Part shown: positions 31,892-35,960 of the stretch, in pieces
How the letters are laid out: each line of letters opens with the position of its first letter
Numbering within the stretch: position 1 is the first letter of the stretch
Source of the DNA: Bacillota bacterium
GTDB taxonomy: Bacteria > Bacillota > Clostridia > Lachnospirales > CAG-274
NCBI GenBank assembly: GCA_017444985.1
Contig: JAFSVK010000041.1
Location: 1 to 35,960 of the forward strand
DNA: 35,960 nt
Reading direction: 5' to 3'
Position numbers and translations under genes: made by a program
Notes under the pieces: generated by a model
The model's database searches: none
Told to the model about the DNA's origin: nothing
What the model saw: only the letters and a program-made list of their open reading frames with translations

Positions 31892-34066
31892 CTATATTTT
31901 CTGCCTTTTTACAAGTTGGGCGAATACACCGTTTTTCTCGCTCAACTCCTTGTAGGTACCTTCCTCGGCAATACTTCCTTCTTTTATGACTATTATCCTG
32001 TCACATTCCATTACCGTTGAAAGGCGGTGTGCTATCACTATCCTTGTACATTTGAGCTTGTCCAAGGCTTGCGATATTTTCTTTTGTGTTATATTGTCAA
32101 GGGCGCTTGTGGCCTCGTCAAACATAAGTATTTTAGGCTTTGAAGCAAGGGCTCTTGCTATGAGTAGCCTCTGCCGCTGCCCTCCCGATATACCCGAGTT
32201 GTTTTCTGTTATAAGTGTGAACATACCCATAGGCATCTGTCTTATATCCTCGGCTATACCTGCGGTCTCAGCCGCCTCCCAAGCCTCATCCATTGTCAGA
32301 GAAGGGGCTGTGAGAGCTATATTTGAATATATATCCCCACGGAAAAGCTTCTCGCTTTGCATAACTATGCCTATTTGTCTTCTTACAGAGCGCATATCTA
32401 TATTTTGTATATCGGTGTTATCAAAATATATGGCACCCGTTTGAGGCTTTTCAAAACCTAAGAGAAGCTTAAAGAGGGTGGATTTCCCCGAGGCGCTTTC
32501 TCCCACCAAAGCCACGTACTCGCCGGGCTTTATGTTAAGGGAAAAGTTTTTTATAACGCTTGGCATACCCTCTTTGTAGGTGAAGGATACATTGTTTATT
32601 TCGATTTTTCCTCTTAAGTGGGTGAGGACCTGCTTGTTTTGAGTAAGTTCGGGTTCCTCTTTAAGTATGGGCATAAACATATCAAGCATAGGCTTTGCAT
32701 CGGCTGCTGTAAGTATTATGCTTGAAAGTGTGGCAAAGGCCGCACTTACCATACCGAAGGAGGTCAAAAAAGCATAGTAGTCGGGGATGGCTATATGGTT
32801 TTTGACCGCAGTATAATATATTATAAGTGTTCCCGCAAGATTTACCGCTGAATTTACGGCGGTATTTATCTTTAGGAAAAAGGGTATGTCGTAAGTAAAG
32901 CGTGACTGCTTGCCGTAGCTTTTTGCCCAATTGGCAAAGGCTCTTTTCTCCGCACCCGCAAGGCGTATCTTTTCCACTCCCGATATAAGGGCGAAGCTTA
33001 AACCACCGTTTTGTGAGGTGTAAAGCATACGCTGTCTGCTTATTTTCATCTGCCAAAGCCCCGCTATAGTGGAAAGCACAAAGGTTATGAGTATCACACT
33101 TAAGGCTACGGGCATAAGTGCGGGAGTAAGGAAAAATATCTGTCCTATGTATATAAGGGAAAACAAGCCGGTGATACCCAATGAAAAGGCACAGTTTACA
33201 ACACAGGAGCAAAATGAGGATATATAGTCTATCCTCTCCGAAAGTTCTCCCGAGGAATAGTTTTTGAAAAATCCTACGGGAAGAGAGAGCATCCTCATTA
33301 CAGCCGCCGCCTTTGAGCCTATGGATATTTTTGTGCCTACGGAAAGAGTGGCTATATCTCTTACTATACCCAAAAGTATACGGGAAAAGGAAGCAAACAC
33401 CATAAATACCGCTATGGATAAAAGTACCGATATACTTTTGCTCTCTACCGCCGTTGAAAAAAGGTACCTGTTGAAAAAGGGAAACAAAAGACCCACACAG
33501 GTAGCGCCGAAGGCGGCAAAACAGAGGGAGAGTATATCGTTTAGGTCTATGGACTTTGCCATGTATTTAAGTATATCTCCCAAGTTTAGTTTTCTTAAGG
33601 GGAAGGGTTTGTAAAAAACAAAGGCATCGCTGTCAAAAAGCTTGGCATTTTTAGGGGTAAGGGTTATGTTCTTGCCCTTTACATCATCAAAAAAAACATA
33701 GCCGTTTATTTTGGGAAGCAGTGCCACAAGACGAGAGTCGTCTTTTCTTTTTGCGAGAAGGGGACCGTAGGCATCTTTATACCAATTGCCCTTAAGCTCC
33801 ACCTTACGATACATTATACCATCGGGTCTGAAAATATAGTCAAGCTTATCGTCTATATTCGTAAGAGAGGAGGGTATCTCCTTGTCTTTTATGCCGAAAA
33901 AACGAAGTATGAGGTTAAAGCTTTCGTTATTATCCGAAGTGATACCGAAAAAAGCCGCAGCCTCGCTACGCCCTGTGACAGAGCTTACAAGCTCCGACAT
34001 AGAGTCCCTAAAAACTATATCATCCTGTTGTTTTCTTTGCAATATTTGTTCGCTGAACCAACTCAT
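31892..34066 (-). CDS. NHLM-type ABC exporter (fused permease/ATPase), no peptidase domain
   Basis: A 724-residue ABC half-exporter. Residues 1-150 are soluble and poorly conserved, as in the second transporter of NHLM (nitrile hydratase leader microcin) export systems, with no C39 cysteine protease motif. A six-helix export domain spans about 165-455. The ATPase domain (about 485-724) shows Walker A GESASGKST, the signature ISGGQRQRLLIARAL, Walker B ILMFDEATSALD and the H-loop IAHRLST, all apparently functional. It should export a peptide, most likely the product of the next gene (24-base gap). Start ATG 34066 has AAAGAGG upstream, with a promoter at 34106-34134. A second NHLM transporter with peptidase, and an HlyD-type partner, are absent from the window. 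Confidence 0.85.
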   Translation of the reverse strand: MSWFSEQILQRKQQDDIVFRDSMSELVSSVTGRSEAAAFFGITSDNNESFNLILRFFGIKDKEIPSSLTNIDDKLDYIFRPDGIMYRKVELKGNWYKDAYGPLLAKRKDDSRLVALLPKINGYVFFDDVKGKNITLTPKNAKLFDSDAFVFYKPFPLRKLNLGDILKYMAKSIDLNDILSLCFAAFGATCVGLLFPFFNRYLFSTAVESKSISVLLSIAVFMVFASFSRILLGIVRDIATLSVGTKISIGSKAAAVMRMLSLPVGFFKNYSSGELSERIDYISSFCSCVVNCAFSLGITGLFSLIYIGQIFFLTPALMPVALSVILITFVLSTIAGLWQMKISRQRMLYTSQNGGLSFALISGVEKIRLAGAEKRAFANWAKSYGKQSRFTYDIPFFLKINTAVNSAVNLAGTLIIYYTAVKNHIAIPDYYAFLTSFGMVSAAFATLSSIILTAADAKPMLDMFMPILKEEPELTQNKQVLTHLRGKIEINNVSFTYKEGMPSVIKNFSLNIKPGEYVALVGESASGKSTLFKLLLGFEKPQTGAIYFDNTDIQNIDMRSVRRQIGIVMQSEKLFRGDIYSNIALTAPSLTMDEAWEAAETAGIAEDIRQMPMGMFTLITENNSGISGGQRQRLLIARALASKPKILMFDEATSALDNITQKKISQALDKLKCTRIVIAHRLSTVMECDRIIVIKEGSIAEEGTYKELSEKNGVFAQLVKRQKI

Positions 34067-34105
34067 GTACGTGGTTACCTCTTTAAGACATTAAACCTTT
34101 TCCGT

Positions 34106-34134
34106 ATTATACCATATCAAAAATATAATGTCTA
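34106..34134 (-). promoter_or_regulatory. Sigma-A promoter of the exporter/partner-switch operon
   Basis: On the minus strand: TAGACA, 17 bases, TATAAT, about 40 bases before the exporter ATG. It is a housekeeping-type promoter, so the unit need not depend on the sigma factor it may control. Confidence 0.65.
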
Positions 34135-34225
34135 CTTTTTTTGAATATTGTTACAAAAATTGAAAGATTTACGAATTGAAAAATTACGCTAAGATACTCA
34201 ATGGTTTTCTTTCCAAGGTTTTGTG

Positions 34226-34254
34226 TTGACCTTTTGTAACAAATTTGTTATAAT
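34226..34254 (+). promoter_or_regulatory. Sigma-A promoter of glyA with overlapping palindrome
   Basis: TTGACC, 17 bases, TATAAT. The perfect palindrome TAACAAATTTGTTA (34237-34250) fills the spacer and overlaps the -10, the usual position for a repressor operator. Confidence 0.7.
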
Positions 34255-34303
34255 AGGGGGAAATGGGGATATCCCTACAAATTTCAATCCAAGGAGGATA
34301 AAA

Positions 34304-35545
34304 ATGTACGACTTAAATGAAGTTAAGGCAGTAGATGCGGAAGTTTGTTCCGCAATAAATCAGGAGCTTACAAGACAGAGAGACAATATTGAGCTTATAG
34401 CATCCGAGAACATTGTTTCAAAGGCTGTTATGGCAGCTATGGGTTCGGTGCTTACCAATAAATATGCCGAAGGTTACCCCGGAAAGAGATATTACGGCGG
34501 TTGCGAAAAGGTAGATATAGTGGAGGATCTGGCAAGAGACAGAGCTTGTGAGCTTTTCGGTGCCAAGTATGCCAATGTTCAGCCTCACTCGGGGGCTCAG
34601 GCAAATATGGCTGTATTCTTTGCCCTTATGGAACCCGGAGATACTTACATGGGTATGAGCCTTGCTCACGGCGGACACCTTTCCCACGGTTCAAAGGTAA
34701 ATATGAGCGGTAAGTATTTCAATGTGGTACCTTACGAAGTAAACGAGGCAGACGGCTGCATAGACTACGATAAGGTAAGAGAGATCGCTCTTGAGTGCAA
34801 GCCCAAGCTTATACTTGCAGGCGCTTCCGCTTATTCAAGAACAATAGATTTTGAGAAATTCTCCGCTATAGCTAAGGAAGTGGGCGCATACCTTATGGTA
34901 GATATGGCTCATATAGCGGGTCTTGTGGCTGCAGGCGAGCATCCCAGCCCCGTACCCTATGCGGATGTGGTAACTACCACCACCCACAAAACTTTAAGAG
35001 GACCCAGAGGCGGTCTTATACTTACAAATGATGAGGAAATATACAAGAAGATAAATAAGGCTGTATTCCCCGGTATACAGGGTGGTCCTCTCATGCACGT
35101 TATCGCCGCAAAGGCAGTTTGTTTCAAGGAAGCTTTGGATCCTTCCTTCAAGGCTTACGCTAAGCAGGTAGTTAAAAATGCCTCCGTACTTGCCAACAGA
35201 CTTGTGGAAAACGGTTTTGCCATAGTTTCGGGCGGTACAGACAACCACCTTATGCTTGTGGACCTTCGTCCCATGCATATTACGGGAAAGGAACTTGAGG
35301 CAAGACTTGATGCCGTTCGTATAACCTGTAACAAAAATGCTATACCTTTCGATCCCGAAAAGCCCGGTATCGCCAGCGGTATACGTTTGGGAACTCCCGC
35401 TGTTACCACAAGAGGTATGGTAGAAGAGGATATGATAGAGATAGCAGACCTTATAACAATGGTGGCAAAAGACTTTGAGGGTACAAAGGATGAGGTCGCT
35501 TCAAGAGTTGAAAAGCTTGTTAAGAAGTACCCTTTATATGAATAA
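34304..35545 (+). CDS. glyA: Serine hydroxymethyltransferase
   Basis: A 413-residue PLP enzyme that interconverts serine plus tetrahydrofolate with glycine plus 5,10-methylene-tetrahydrofolate. Motifs: [43 protein letters not shown], the Asp-x-Ala-His pair in [14 protein letters not shown], and the PLP lysine in [16 protein letters not shown] (about residue 226). The C-terminus is complete. ATG 34304 has AAGGAGG seven bases upstream; the longer open frame to 34223 crosses the promoter and is not used. It overlaps the next gene by one base (TAATG). It supplies glycine and one-carbon units and draws on the serine pool that also feeds O-acetylserine for CysK. Confidence 0.98.
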   Translation: MYDLNEVKAVDAEVCSAINQELTRQRDNIELIASENIVSKAVMAAMGSVLTNKYAEGYPGKRYYGGCEKVDIVEDLARDRACELFGAKYANVQPHSGAQANMAVFFALMEPGDTYMGMSLAHGGHLSHGSKVNMSGKYFNVVPYEVNEADGCIDYDKVREIALECKPKLILAGASAYSRTIDFEKFSAIAKEVGAYLMVDMAHIAGLVAAGEHPSPVPYADVVTTTTHKTLRGPRGGLILTNDEEIYKKINKAVFPGIQGGPLMHVIAAKAVCFKEALDPSFKAYAKQVVKNASVLANRLVENGFAIVSGGTDNHLMLVDLRPMHITGKELEARLDAVRITCNKNAIPFDPEKPGIASGIRLGTPAVTTRGMVEEDMIEIADLITMVAKDFEGTKDEVASRVEKLVKKYPLYE

Positions 35546-35820
35546 TGGCTTATGTTGTAAGTGCTCTTATATTTAACAGCCTGCTTATAATATTGGGCGG
35601 AGTTGCCATATACAGAGCTTTCAAAAGTAAATATCCTTGGTCCTTCTTTTTTGCGGGGCTTCTTCTCTACAGCCTTTGTGCCTGCGGCTTCCTTTTTGCC
35701 GTAGTAAACGGAGAGGCAATATACCTGGGTGATATCATAAATATAGCAAGCGGTGCGGTAATAGCCCTTGCTATGGGTATAACTATATGGCTCAGGGATA
35801 GGAAAAACAAATATTTATAA
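35545..35820 (+). CDS. Small three-helix membrane protein
   Basis: A 91-residue hydrophobic protein with three predicted membrane helices (about 5-25, 31-52 and 62-82) and a basic C-terminus (RDRKNKYL), so the C-terminus should be cytosolic. The start overlaps the glyA stop (TAATG), with translation probably coupled; no separate ribosome binding site is obvious. I do not recognise the family and see no catalytic or metal motif. The MITE copy at 35822 begins right after the stop. Function unknown. Confidence 0.75.
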   Translation: MAYVVSALIFNSLLIILGGVAIYRAFKSKYPWSFFFAGLLLYSLCACGFLFAVVNGEAIYLGDIINIASGAVIALAMGITIWLRDRKNKYL

Positions 35821-35821
35821 A

Positions 35822-35960
35822 GGGAACCTCTAAAAAGTCATAAATCGTAAAATTGGCTATCTTGCCCGAGTACGTCGTCAATGTCTCTTACCAATGCTCT
35901 ACATTGGCTTCGAGCCATTTCCTAGTCCTCGAACAAGCTATCTCAATTTTACTTCAATAG
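35822..35960 (+). repeat. MITE-like interspersed repeat, copy C (cut by window end)
   Basis: It begins GGGAACCTCTAAAAAGT and is identical to copy A over the first 40 bases, then continues with few changes to CTTCAATAG at the window edge. The right terminal repeat should lie within the next 20 bases. It starts one base after the small membrane protein's stop codon. Confidence 0.85.

Noticed and set aside
31892-34066. A C39 peptidase domain in the exporter
   Set aside because: The first 150 residues contain no Cys/His protease motif, so leader cleavage, if it occurs, needs another protein.

Overview
The window looks like a chromosome segment of an anaerobic, low-to-moderate GC Firmicute of the class Clostridia, probably a gut or rumen lineage. 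The evidence is the strong ATA/AGA codon preference, AGGAGG-type ribosome binding sites before nearly every gene, sigma-A promoters of the TTGAAA-17-TATAAT type, a dockerin-bearing protein, NHLM-type export genes and a clostridial large serine recombinase. Gene identities rest on motifs read by eye; no database search was run.

Layout. 1-2214 is the right end of an integrated element (partial unknown gene, then a large serine recombinase). It appears to have interrupted a DUF6273-dockerin gene, whose 3' part survives at about 2223-3032. 3011-4609 holds a repeat element and pgk. 4694-8687 holds an anchored extracytoplasmic protein and two ABC-2-like permeases with no ATPase beside them. 8727-9951 is a kdgK-type sugar kinase, and 9991-11426 is a frameshifted protein built of duplicated modules.

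11597-19066 (minus strand) is the most striking part. It is a compact nitrogenase-like operon read as cysK2, nifB, nifX, nifH, divergent cysK1, nifD-like, nifK-like and a second nifX-like gene. NifB and NifH keep all hallmark cysteines. The D/K pair keeps the P-cluster cysteines and the cofactor cysteine, but the residues matching nitrogenase Gln191, His195 and probably His442 are replaced. With two O-acetylserine sulfhydrylases in line, and a divergent operon (19495-22729) of a cystathionine synthase/lyase-type enzyme, a PatB/MalY C-S lyase and a LysR regulator, the best inference is a NifB-cofactor reductase that releases sulfide or a thiol from an unknown sulfur compound for cysteine/methionine synthesis, rather than nitrogen fixation.

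22874-23128 holds a structured RNA that I take to be 6S RNA. 23177-26932 encodes a cyclophilin lipoprotein, MntP, a dGTPase-like HD hydrolase and a secreted sialidase-fold protein. 27115-34066 (minus strand) combines a peptidase-less NHLM-type ABC exporter and an 86-residue double-glycine-leader peptide with a zinc-ribbon-like core, followed by a full partner-switching set: STAS protein, unknown 201-residue protein, LytS/Cache/SpoIIE phosphatase and HATPase anti-sigma-like kinase, then a flavodoxin-like protein. 34226-35820 holds glyA and a small membrane protein.

A roughly 150-bp MITE-like repeat with GGGAACCTCTAAAAAGT terminal inverted repeats occurs three times (3011, 12015, 35822), with short derivatives at 18092 and 19087. 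One copy supplies the end of a reading frame and another supplies a ribosome binding site.
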